Source of the DNA: an uncultured Lachnospiraceae bacterium
Lineage (GTDB): Bacteria; Bacillota; Clostridia; Lachnospirales; Lachnospiraceae
NCBI GenBank assembly: GCA_947166015.1
Contig: CAMVCQ010000013.1
Location: forward strand, 1 to 34,470
Direction of reading: 5' to 3'
DNA length: 34,470 nt
Shown: in pieces, positions 16,013-23,481 of the stretch
Position numbering within the stretch: the first letter of the stretch is position 1
Layout of the letters: each line of letters starts with the position of its first letter
Program-made: the position numbers and the translations under genes
Notes under the pieces: model-generated
What the model was told of the DNA's origin: nothing
What the model saw: only the letters and a program-made list of their open reading frames with translations
Databases searched by the model: none

Positions 16013-16836
16013 GAAAAATGATAAAACACGAGTTTAAAGCGTCCGGAAGACTTTTGATCCCGCTTTTTTTGATCGTAATTGTAATGACTCCGGTGCTCTC
16101 TTTGCTAAACAAACTTGCTTCAAACATCGGAAATGAATCACTCGTAGGGAAGATTCTTTCCGGTCTGAGTATGGGAAGTTTTGTACTTATGATAATCGGT
16201 GCCAGCGTGGCTGCATTTATTTACATCATGGTGCGATTTTACAAAACTATCGCAACCTCTGAGGCTTACCTGACATTCTGCCTGCCGGTAAACTCGCATC
16301 AGGTGGTACTGTCAAAGCTTGTAGTCGCTATCGTTTGGCAGTTGGCTACGATCATTATTGCTGTAGGTTCAGTGTACTCGATGCTGATAATAACCGGTAC
16401 CATCGAACCCGGCGAGGTGTATAATTTCCTTGATAAAATGATCATTTTTGCAGGCGGAGGATCGGGCACTCTGCTCGGTTATCTGATAAAGATCAGTATC
16501 ATCATTTTTATCTCGATGATAACTTCAACTCTTTCGTGGTTTTTGGCTGTCTGCCTCGGACAGATGTCCAAGGAAAACCGCGCACTTATGAGCATCGCTA
16601 TGTATATGGGGATATATATGGCTTCCCAGATAGTATATACCATTGTACTGCTGCCTTTTATCTTCGCAAACGCATCCGATATAAATTTCGGAGAGGCAAA
16701 GGCACTAAACCTGGATATGAACACAAACATTCCAACGGGGATATTATTAACAGTCGGAATAGTTAACGTAGTGCTTGCTATTGTCTACTATATCGTGAGC
16801 ACACGGACACTGACGAAAAAAACAAATGTAAAATAA
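16006..16836 (+). CDS. ABC-2 type transporter permease
   Basis: 276 residues with about six hydrophobic segments (for example LLIPLFLIVIVMTPVLSLL at about 16-34, and a last helix ILLTVGIVNVVLAIVYYIVS). The start MLGKMIKHEFKASGR is typical of permeases encoded next to YtrA-type regulators. It is the membrane partner of the ATPase just upstream. The gene ends in TAA followed by repeated TAAA; no terminator is seen before the leader of the M13 peptidase, so readthrough is possible. Confidence 0.88.
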   Translation: MLGKMIKHEFKASGRLLIPLFLIVIVMTPVLSLLNKLASNIGNESLVGKILSGLSMGSFVLMIIGASVAAFIYIMVRFYKTIATSEAYLTFCLPVNSHQVVLSKLVVAIVWQLATIIIAVGSVYSMLIITGTIEPGEVYNFLDKMIIFAGGGSGTLLGYLIKISIIIFISMITSTLSWFLAVCLGQMSKENRALMSIAMYMGIYMASQIVYTIVLLPFIFANASDINFGEAKALNLDMNTNIPTGILLTVGIVNVVLAIVYYIVSTRTLTKKTNVK

Positions 16837-16870
16837 ATAAATAAATAAGTTTCTCCGTTTCACTTAGATT

Positions 16871-17023
16871 GGAGGTAGTGTGAAAAATCACACTGATATG
16901 CTGATTTTTCACACGGCTATTTGTGCCGGAGCGTCACAAATAGCCACTGATGGCAGACGAGAACTGGATGTTCTCGTCGCCACTCCGTCGCTACGCTCCG
17001 GAATGGGAGGTAGTATGAAAAAT
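16871..17023 (+). repeat. Hairpin-rich leader with duplicated RBS and start codon
   Basis: GGAGGTAGTGTGAAAAAT (16871-16888) recurs as GGAGGTAGTATGAAAAAT (17006-17023), 135 bp (45 codons) apart and in the same open frame. In between lie a 13-bp perfect inverted repeat (16878-16890 with 16902-16914), an 11-bp one (16915-16925 with 16935-16945) and a 13-bp stem with one bulge (16951-16964 with 16970-16982). The 9-nt loop of the second hairpin (CCGGAGCGT, 16926-16934) is the exact complement of 16993-17001, directly before the second RBS. This looks like an insertion that rebuilt the translation start. Confidence 0.75.
16948..17006 (+). repeat. Dispersed 59-bp repeat, copy B
   Basis: Gap-free match to 5776-5834. 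The stem GGC-A-GACGAGAAC, loop TGGAT, GTTCTCGTC-GCC is perfect here apart from the single bulged A. Changes relative to copy A fall mostly in the stem and largely preserve pairing. Confidence 0.78.
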
Positions 17024-19783
17024 TCAAAAAAAATCGCAGCTGTGGTCCTTACATTGTCATTGTTGTGCTCTGTCATTGGAACTCCGGCGACCGACAGGGC
17101 AGTGGCAAAAAAACAGGAAGTATCGCTGAAAAAAACAAGTGTTACACTTAGCATTATTCAAAACAAAAAAAAGATCACCCACGAATCTGCAAAGATCAAG
17201 GTGAAAAAATCAAAAGGCGTCAAGATCAAAAAGATCACTTATTCTGTTGCAAAAAGCAAGATTGCCAAGGTCAGCAAAACCGGAAAGGTGACCGCCAAAA
17301 AAGCCGGCGCAACAAAGATCACAGTCAAGGTGAAATATAAATACAAGAACAAAACAAAAACAAAAAACCTTGTCTGTAAGGTAAAGGTTCAAAACAAATA
17401 CAAAAATGTCCTGTCCGGATTAACCCTGAAATACAAGTCTTACGCTACATTTGTCGGTGGCAGCAACAGTATCAATCCACTCTACAATACAACCGTAAAG
17501 ATGACCGCACAGTTCGATGCGTGGGATTGCCTGAAAATGACGGTGAAAAACCCATCTATCGCTACAGTTGGGCAGGACGGCTACATTGAAGGCAAAAAAG
17601 CCGGTACCACAACGGTGACTATCGCTTCTACTGACGGGACCGGACTCAAGGTTACCGCGAAGCTGATCATTTTTCCTACAAGAAAAGATATGACAGAAAA
17701 AGACGACCTCTACAATAGCGTCCGAGAGGATTATCTCGAAAAGCTCCAAAGCGGTTGGGACGAGGAAGACAAAAAGCGATTTATCCATCCTGACGGTACT
17801 ATAGAATGGAGCCAAGATAGCCAGAGGGAAATCCAATATGAGGAAGATATCGAAGCAATATGTGAAGAGTATGCAGAGCTTGGAAAGCAAGAGGACAATA
17901 CTCCTGAGGATGCTCTGGTTTCTATTTTGTCCACTACAAGAAAAATGATCGAGGATGAAAACGGAGATGAAGAGAATGAATTTATAAATATCTTGCGCGA
18001 AAAGCTGATCGCGCCGATCAAAGCTGCCCAAAATCTGGACGAGTTGATGGACGTCAGCGAAGAATTTGTAAAAAATGGTCTTCCGGGATTCATCTTGGGA
18101 GAAGGCTTTACGAGCGAATTGCTCGGTGATACCAAAGAATTGCTTGATAATGTCATGAACGGAAAGGCTGAACCACCGAAAACACCTGTAGATGTCAGAG
18201 AGACATACCTTCCTAAGCTCAAATTCCAATCGTATATGTCCGTAACAATGGGTGGCTCCGCAAAAGATATAAAAGCAGAAAAAGATCAGATCAAAAGAGA
18301 GATGAAAGTACTTGGTATGGAAGATGTGCTTCAATCCTCTTTGGATTCATATCACAGTATGCTTTTAGATATCTCAAAGCATGCCTTGGATCAGGAGGAA
18401 GACCCGACGAAAAAGCTTAAATTGTCTGAGATTGAAGACAGTCTTCCTCATCTGAAGCCGGCGGAACACTACCGAAATAAAGGATACAAGCTTACCGATG
18501 AAGACTATGTATTCTGCCCAAATATCAGCCCGTATAAGTGCCTTGATAAGTACATGAAGGAAGAAAACCTAAACGATCTCAAGCTGTATTTGTCAGTTGC
18601 TGTTACTGCTCCTTTTATGCAAAACATCAGGAGTAGTCTCAGGATATCAAATCCTGCAGAGGTTTCCGAAGACGGGAAGCTTTCAGAAATGTATGAGGAG
18701 CAATATCAAAAAGGATTGTCAGAAATGGAAAACCTGATCCCATTTGACCTGGATCAGATCTACACAAAAAAGCACTACTCAAAAGAATTCAGAGATAGCT
18801 TCCAAAAAGTTATCAATGAATTTCACAGTGAGTACAAAAAAGCCATAAATACCTGCGGTTACGGTCCTACAGTCCGTGCCAACATGCTGAAAAAATTAGA
18901 CAAAATGAAAGTCTATAGCCTGTGCCCGGATGATAAAACCTATGAAAAACTCCGGATTCCCTACGATCTGACAACGGCAGAGGAAGGCGGTAACCTCGCA
19001 GATAACCTGTTGAAAGTATATGCTTATTGTGCCGATATGGAGCGAATGACTATAGGTGCCAAAGAAACCAGCATAGATTGGTGGTATCCGGATGAGAAGG
19101 TATTTGACAGCCTCTTGCCAAAGGAGAATAACGCATTTTTCTATCCTTACACAAATATAGCTGTATTCTTTCACGGAGGCATCGGTACAGATTCATTATT
19201 CACTTCGAATCCTGAAGAGGATCCGGAAATCGATACAAAAAATCTGGCGTATTTGGCCTGCACTATCGGACACGAACTGGGTCACGCTTTTGACTTCCAG
19301 GGATCGTGCTTCGATGAGGATGGTTATCTGGTCGATATCTGGGGAGATGATGATAAATCAGTCTATCAGCAAAAAGTAGACAAACTGGCAGATATATATG
19401 ACTCGATCAATGTGTGTACGATACCGTCCAAGAAAAAAGCATACTACCAAGACGGCCACACTGTTGTCGGTGAAGCCATGGCAGATCTGGGAGGAACGGA
19501 AATCGCTCTTCGAATACTAAAAGAAAAATACCCCGATCGCGACGACCTCATCCGAAAGTTCTACATTTATACAGCGGAGCAGTGGATCGATACCTCCTGG
19601 GATGATTATTCTGAATGGCAGGTCGAGGCAGTTCAGGAAGACGTTCACCCAAGTTCGCGCGCCCGTACCAATGGAGTATCATCAATGATGGAGGATTATT
19701 ATCGAGTGTTTGATGTAAAGGAAGGCGATCCGATGTTTATATCGCCTGAAGACAGAGTCACTCTTTGGGAGAAATCCAATTAG
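17015..19783 (+). CDS. Secreted M13-type (neprilysin-like) metallopeptidase with Ig-like domain
   Basis: 922 residues from ATG 17015, which has GGGAGG upstream and begins a signal peptide (KK, then AAVVLTLSLLCSVIG). Residues about 35-125 and 125-215 are lysine-rich Big_2-like Ig domains. The C-terminal part is an M13 peptidase: NAFFYPYTNIAVFF, zinc motif H753-E754-xx-H757 (GHELGHAFD), third ligand E820 with D824 in GEAMADLGG, and the tail HPSSRARTNG. The H753-E820 spacing (67) is close to that of neprilysin (63). It probably cuts extracellular peptides. A GTG at 16880 is in frame and would add 45 residues read from the repeat element ahead of the signal peptide; I regard it as the relic start. 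Confidence 0.88.
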   Translation: MKNSKKIAAVVLTLSLLCSVIGTPATDRAVAKKQEVSLKKTSVTLSIIQNKKKITHESAKIKVKKSKGVKIKKITYSVAKSKIAKVSKTGKVTAKKAGATKITVKVKYKYKNKTKTKNLVCKVKVQNKYKNVLSGLTLKYKSYATFVGGSNSINPLYNTTVKMTAQFDAWDCLKMTVKNPSIATVGQDGYIEGKKAGTTTVTIASTDGTGLKVTAKLIIFPTRKDMTEKDDLYNSVREDYLEKLQSGWDEEDKKRFIHPDGTIEWSQDSQREIQYEEDIEAICEEYAELGKQEDNTPEDALVSILSTTRKMIEDENGDEENEFINILREKLIAPIKAAQNLDELMDVSEEFVKNGLPGFILGEGFTSELLGDTKELLDNVMNGKAEPPKTPVDVRETYLPKLKFQSYMSVTMGGSAKDIKAEKDQIKREMKVLGMEDVLQSSLDSYHSMLLDISKHALDQEEDPTKKLKLSEIEDSLPHLKPAEHYRNKGYKLTDEDYVFCPNISPYKCLDKYMKEENLNDLKLYLSVAVTAPFMQNIRSSLRISNPAEVSEDGKLSEMYEEQYQKGLSEMENLIPFDLDQIYTKKHYSKEFRDSFQKVINEFHSEYKKAINTCGYGPTVRANMLKKLDKMKVYSLCPDDKTYEKLRIPYDLTTAEEGGNLADNLLKVYAYCADMERMTIGAKETSIDWWYPDEKVFDSLLPKENNAFFYPYTNIAVFFHGGIGTDSLFTSNPEEDPEIDTKNLAYLACTIGHELGHAFDFQGSCFDEDGYLVDIWGDDDKSVYQQKVDKLADIYDSINVCTIPSKKKAYYQDGHTVVGEAMADLGGTEIALRILKEKYPDRDDLIRKFYIYTAEQWIDTSWDDYSEWQVEAVQEDVHPSSRARTNGVSSMMEDYYRVFDVKEGDPMFISPEDRVTLWEKSN

Positions 19784-19817
19784 AATTATAATTATAATTA
19801 GCAATAATAATTTCTCA

Positions 19818-19858
19818 AAAACAGGCTTGCAAACGCAGGCCTGTTTTCGTACTTTTTT
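19818..19858. terminator. Terminator of the M13 gene, probably bidirectional
   Basis: AAAACAGGCTTGC (19818-19830), loop AAAC, GCAGGCCTGTTTT (19835-19847): a 13-bp stem with one G-U pair, followed by CGTAC and T6 (19853-19858). On the minus strand the stem is also followed by T5, so it can end the acyltransferase transcript as well. The remainder up to 19969 holds a small TATGAC/GTCATA hairpin and no credible gene. Confidence 0.75.
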
Positions 19859-19969
19859 GTCAGATCGATCGTTTTTAAAATTGTATCCATCTCGCCACTC
19901 CATTTCTTTAAAAGATATGACTTTTGTCATACCCGTTAATCTCCTTTACTCTAAATCTATAAATCTACT

Positions 19970-21046
19970 TCACCTCCGGATCGTACATCCCAAGAAGAAT
20001 CCGAGCGCCGGCACCGCCAGTGCTATCTGACTACAGATAATTGTCGCAGCGTATGACAAGACAACCGGTACTGCATATAGTAAAACCGTGTTACCTTGAA
20101 AAACATTCGCAAATACAGATTGAAACAAAACGACAAACAAAAAATGAAAACTAAAAAACGGATACGATATATGCGTCAAATATCGTGTTACCTTGTTGTT
20201 TTGATTGAAGAATGTTTCTCCTATTCCGATCAGTCCGAGTACCATAAACCACTTACCTATATTTGTTATGAGAGAATAGATCACAGGGATACTCATATCT
20301 GCAAATACAAAAAGGTATACATTTGCTCCACAGGCAACTATGCCTATGATCAGAAAAATAATACCGTATTTCTTTACTTTTTCCAAAACGGTTTCTATGG
20401 TAAAAACATAATAACCGATCAAACGAAAATAAAAGAATTCAACAAAGCTTGTGCCGCCCACCGACAACAGTTCACTAAATATCGGCAATGGCAGTCCGAG
20501 AATAATAACCACACAAAACGGGATTTCCCGATTCGGCGATGTAGTCGATCGTATTTTTTTCAATAATACGATCACACCCAGCAAAACAAATGAAAGAATA
20601 AACAGATACAGCAAAAACCAGAATTGTCCAAAGGAAAACCCACCGTCCGCTCCTGACATATCTGTAAAAACAGTAAAAAACTTTCCGTAATGCTCGATCA
20701 AAGATCCACTGTATCCGTTATGAAACCGATCTGCCATATAAGTCATCGGCGGAACCAGCACAAGCAACCCAAATACAAGAGGAACTAAAAGGCGCTTTAT
20801 TCTTTCAACCACAAATGCAGCATAACTCCTTTTTTTAAGTGCATATCGCATACTCATGCCGGCAAACAAAAAAAGCAACTGCATCACAAAAGGTCCGAAA
20901 AAAACGATGATACTGCTGATCATCTTGTTCGGGCCGAATTCGATATAATTCGGTTCTGTCCAGGATTTAAATGCCTGAGCAGCATGAAAAGGTATAAGCA
21001 GGAGAATTATGCTCCATCTCAGATTATCAATATAATGCTTTCTCAT
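19970..21046 (-). CDS. Membrane acyltransferase (Acyl_transf_3 family)
   Basis: About 358 residues with roughly ten membrane segments. The start MRKHYIDNLRWSIILLLIPFHAAQ is typical of the acyltransferase-3 family (Arg/Asp-Asn-Leu-Arg then a catalytic His). These enzymes acetylate or acylate cell-surface polysaccharides, peptidoglycan or antibiotics; the acceptor here is unknown. ATG 21046 has GGAAG five bases upstream; an alternative TTG at 21058 with AAGGAG would add four residues. Its 5' end overlaps the tail of a decayed GNAT-like sequence. Confidence 0.82.
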   Translation of the reverse strand: MRKHYIDNLRWSIILLLIPFHAAQAFKSWTEPNYIEFGPNKMISSIIVFFGPFVMQLLFLFAGMSMRYALKKRSYAAFVVERIKRLLVPLVFGLLVLVPPMTYMADRFHNGYSGSLIEHYGKFFTVFTDMSGADGGFSFGQFWFLLYLFILSFVLLGVIVLLKKIRSTTSPNREIPFCVVIILGLPLPIFSELLSVGGTSFVEFFYFRLIGYYVFTIETVLEKVKKYGIIFLIIGIVACGANVYLFVFADMSIPVIYSLITNIGKWFMVLGLIGIGETFFNQNNKVTRYLTHISYPFFSFHFLFVVLFQSVFANVFQGNTVLLYAVPVVLSYAATIICSQIALAVPALGFFLGCTIRR

Positions 21047-21158
21047 TGTCTCTTCCAATATACTCCTTCAAATCTCTATATACTACATAAGCCTCGTGCC
21101 TATACCTCGTCCACGGTACTCCTTTTTCACATAATGCATCTGCGAAACTATGACTTTC
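21030..21158 (-). pseudogene. Remnant of a GNAT acetyltransferase
   Basis: On the minus strand the frame that starts just behind the ATPase stop reads QMHYVKKEYRGRGIGTRLM, then a stop. HYVKKEYRGRGIGTRLM is an almost perfect GNAT motif A (acetyl-CoA pyrophosphate loop R-G-x-G-I-G). A neighbouring frame continues YRDLKEYIGRDNEKALY, which looks like the usual GNAT N-x-x-A-x-x-LY ending. The parts are in different frames and no start codon is left, so this would be a frameshifted fragment of about 40 residues. It is short, and the second part overlaps the acyltransferase start, so part of the likeness may be chance. Confidence 0.42.
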
Positions 21159-22502
21159 TTACAAAAGCATTGTCATATATATTGGAATATACATAACCCC
21201 TTCTTTTTGATCAAGATCTTTTGTGTAAATTATATAACGATCATTCATCTTAAGCTGGTATTTTTCTTTAAAATAATCAAACGACTTGTGACTTTTATAT
21301 CCTGATGATTTAACTTCAATCGGAGACAGTCTCTTGCCTTTCACAGTCAAAAAATCGACCTCATATTGTTTGCTTGAAGTATTTCCTTCAGGGCAATACT
21401 CAAACTCGTGAAAGAATAGCTTATGTCCATTCGCACATAACATCTGCGCAACCATGTTTTCAAATATCATGCCTTGATTTATTCCAAGATCATCGATGAT
21501 CATCGATTTGTACATCTTATCAGCATCTCCACCATTGTCTAAGATATGAGATACAAGCAAACCTGTATCACCCATGAACATCTTGAATTTTGTCCGGTCT
21601 GCGTACAATCCAAGAGCTACTTCCGGCTTAGTCACATTAATACAGTTGTTTACGATCATTGACTCGCTCAAAAAATCAATTGCGTTTTCACAGTTTCTTG
21701 TCCGGGCATTTTCGGAAACAACTGAGAGTCTGAATACAGAGTTGTGATTCATCAATTGATCCGGCAAGGACTTAAATACAACCTCAGCTCTGTCACCTTC
21801 TTCACTATCATGTTTTTTTAGGTCATTAGTGTACAATCTAAGTATTCTTTTCTTTACCCTGTCAATTTGCTCATATGATTCACCGGCAACATAAGCCTCT
21901 ACTGCCTGCGGCATGCCACCCACAGCCATATACTCCCGGAATTTCCTAAGAATTACTCTATGTATATCATTCCCAAGAGGTTTTCTCTTTTCAAATGCAT
22001 CTTTTATCGGATCCATAAATGCATTGTTTCCTGTTGCCCAAAGAAATTCTTCAAAATCCATCGGATACATTTTTATACTTTCTTCCTCTGATGGAATAAG
22101 AATATCTTTTACATTCTTCTTGATTGATATCAGAGATCCCGTTTCAATATAATCAAACCTGCCATCTTTAACCAATTGTTTGATTGACTGTCTTGCTTTT
22201 GGGCAAAACTGAACTTCATCAAAAATAATAACGCCTTTTCTTTTCTCAAGCGTCTTGCCGGTTAAAATGAATAGATTTCGAAAAAAAGTATCAATATCCC
22301 GGATATTATCAAAGTTTTCTTTGATCGCCTGATCAGCAATCGAAAAATCAATCAATATATAATCATCATATTCAGATTTTGCAAACTCTTCAGCAGTGGT
22401 ACTTTTACCCACACGCCTTGCACCCTCTATCAAAACAGCCGATGCCCCGTTTGACCCTTCTTTCCACTTTTTTAGGTAGTTATATACTTTTCTCTGAAAC
22501 AT
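21159..22502 (-). CDS. DUF4143-type AAA ATPase
   Basis: 447 residues. Residues about 20-135 are an AAA_14 ATPase with Walker A GARRVGKST (27-35) and Walker B GVIIFDEVQ. The middle carries the winged-helix part, and the C-terminal DUF4143 domain has the PD-(D/E)xK-like segment YEVDFLTVKGKRLSPIEVKSS. These ATPases are abundant in anaerobes, often in many copies, and their cellular role is not known; defence or toxin-antitoxin roles have been suggested. The start has a pyrimidine/purine leader AGGGGGAC eight bases upstream. Its promoter (22526-22554) abuts 33-bp tandem repeats. Confidence 0.9.
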   Translation of the reverse strand: MFQRKVYNYLKKWKEGSNGASAVLIEGARRVGKSTTAEEFAKSEYDDYILIDFSIADQAIKENFDNIRDIDTFFRNLFILTGKTLEKRKGVIIFDEVQFCPKARQSIKQLVKDGRFDYIETGSLISIKKNVKDILIPSEEESIKMYPMDFEEFLWATGNNAFMDPIKDAFEKRKPLGNDIHRVILRKFREYMAVGGMPQAVEAYVAGESYEQIDRVKKRILRLYTNDLKKHDSEEGDRAEVVFKSLPDQLMNHNSVFRLSVVSENARTRNCENAIDFLSESMIVNNCINVTKPEVALGLYADRTKFKMFMGDTGLLVSHILDNGGDADKMYKSMIIDDLGINQGMIFENMVAQMLCANGHKLFFHEFEYCPEGNTSSKQYEVDFLTVKGKRLSPIEVKSSGYKSHKSFDYFKEKYQLKMNDRYIIYTKDLDQKEGVMYIPIYMTMLL

Positions 22503-22525
22503 CTTCAGTCCCCCTTTTCACGGCT

Positions 22526-22554
22526 ATTATACACCTTGGAGCCGGAAAAGTCAA
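22526..22554 (-). promoter_or_regulatory. Promoter of the DUF4143 ATPase gene
   Basis: On the minus strand: TTGACT (22554-22549), 17 bp, TATAAT (22531-22526), ending 23 bp before the ATG, so the 5' UTR is very short. Confidence 0.72.
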
Positions 22555-22559
22555 CCGAA

Positions 22560-22636
22560 ATTACGATTTGTTAAGTGCATAATCTGCACGAGATCACGAT
22601 TTGTTTTGTTTGAGTTCTGCACGAAATCACAAAATT
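22560..22636. repeat. 33-bp tandem repeats next to the DUF4143 promoter
   Basis: Unit 1 (22560-22592) and unit 2 (22593-22625) share ATYACGATTTGTT at one end and TCTGCACGA at the other, separated by a divergent 10-bp core. A third partial unit (ATCACAAAATT) follows to 22636. The array begins five bases upstream of the -35 box, where an activator or repressor could bind cooperatively. Confidence 0.7.
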
Positions 22637-22656
22637 ATTGAAGCTCTTAAATATCT

Positions 22657-23130
22657 TCATTTTATCTTTCCTATAAACTCACCAAGTTTTGCATTATTAT
22701 CCATGGAATCCTTATGTTTTCTGTCTAACAAGGATACAGTATTTTTCAAATTAGGAAGCAGTTTCGTGATTGCGTCCAAACCTTTTTTTACATCTCCACC
22801 GCCACTTGAGAAAAACAGCGCTGTGACTTTTGCTGCCGAGGCTTCATCCTTCAAAAATGCATTCACAGCAGGCACTCCCTTGCTATTCCAAATCGGAGAG
22901 CCCAGTATGATCTCATCATAGGAGGCCACATCCACATCGAACGGCTTTAGTTCAGGAATACGATTAAACATAACCTGTCCACCACCTACAAGCATACGCG
23001 CAGCGAAGTTTTTGGGCATATCTTTGACAGTTTCCAGCTTCAGCAGATCGGCGTTCAGTTCCTCAGAGATTTTTTTTGCAGCTTCTTCTGTATTTCCTGT
23101 TAATGAATAATAAACAACCAGTCTTTTCAT
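22657..23130 (-). CDS. Flavodoxin-like protein
   Basis: 157 residues from the ATG at 23130, which has GGAGGG about nine bases upstream. The FMN phosphate loop is SLTGNTEEAAKK (residues 9-20), followed by the flavodoxin pattern DEIILGSPIWNSKGVPAV and a serine/glycine-rich FFSSGGGDVKK. It resembles Flavodoxin_4-type proteins, FMN-binding electron carriers or quinone/nitro reductase relatives. It stands alone, with no redox partner beside it. The upstream 23131-23403 region holds no gene; it is A+T-rich with no clear promoter. Confidence 0.85.
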   Translation of the reverse strand: MKRLVVYYSLTGNTEEAAKKISEELNADLLKLETVKDMPKNFAARMLVGGGQVMFNRIPELKPFDVDVASYDEIILGSPIWNSKGVPAVNAFLKDEASAAKVTALFFSSGGGDVKKGLDAITKLLPNLKNTVSLLDRKHKDSMDNNAKLGEFIGKIK

Positions 23131-23403
23131 ATGAACCATCCCTCCAATCCTGTTTATGCTCGCACAGTTAGCTAACAAGCAAAAATGACTTCTTCGATCC
23201 TCGTTCACTTACTATGATACACGATAAATCTTAAATAATCATTAAATCCATATGGCACTCCGAAAGATTAATTAACCGACTTGCGTTTTTCTCGATGCTT
23301 ATAAAACCATCATCACTTTAGAATAATGATTTCATCCCGAGTCCACTGAATAGTTAATCAACATCTCTGAAGTTCTGGGCTATTGATAACCGATATGATG
23401 TAC

Positions 23404-23435
23404 AAAAATGGGTATAACTTTTGTCATACCCATTT
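23404..23435 (-). terminator. Terminator of the secreted-protein operon
   Basis: On the minus strand AAATGGGTAT-G-AC, loop AAAA, GT-T-ATACCCATTT gives a 12-bp stem with one mismatch, running into T5. It lies about 45 bp after the stop of the Ig-like secreted protein and ends the five-gene directon. Confidence 0.7.
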
Positions 23436-23481
23436 AATATATGTTGTCTTTTGGCAGATCGTCCCTGCACACATAGATCTG

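Noticed and set aside
16880-17014. GTG start giving a 45-residue N-terminal extension of the M13 peptidase
   Set aside because: The extension is the repeat read in frame and would precede the signal peptide; ATG 17015 has its own GGGAGG.
19887-19902. Third copy of the dispersed 59-bp repeat
   Set aside because: Only ten bases (TCGCCACTCC) agree, which is expected by chance.
19682-19930. 82-residue minus-strand frame starting MTKVI with a fair SD (AAAGGAG)
   Set aside because: It runs through the bidirectional terminator and then antisense to the end of the peptidase gene, and becomes low-complexity (leucine/isoleucine runs).
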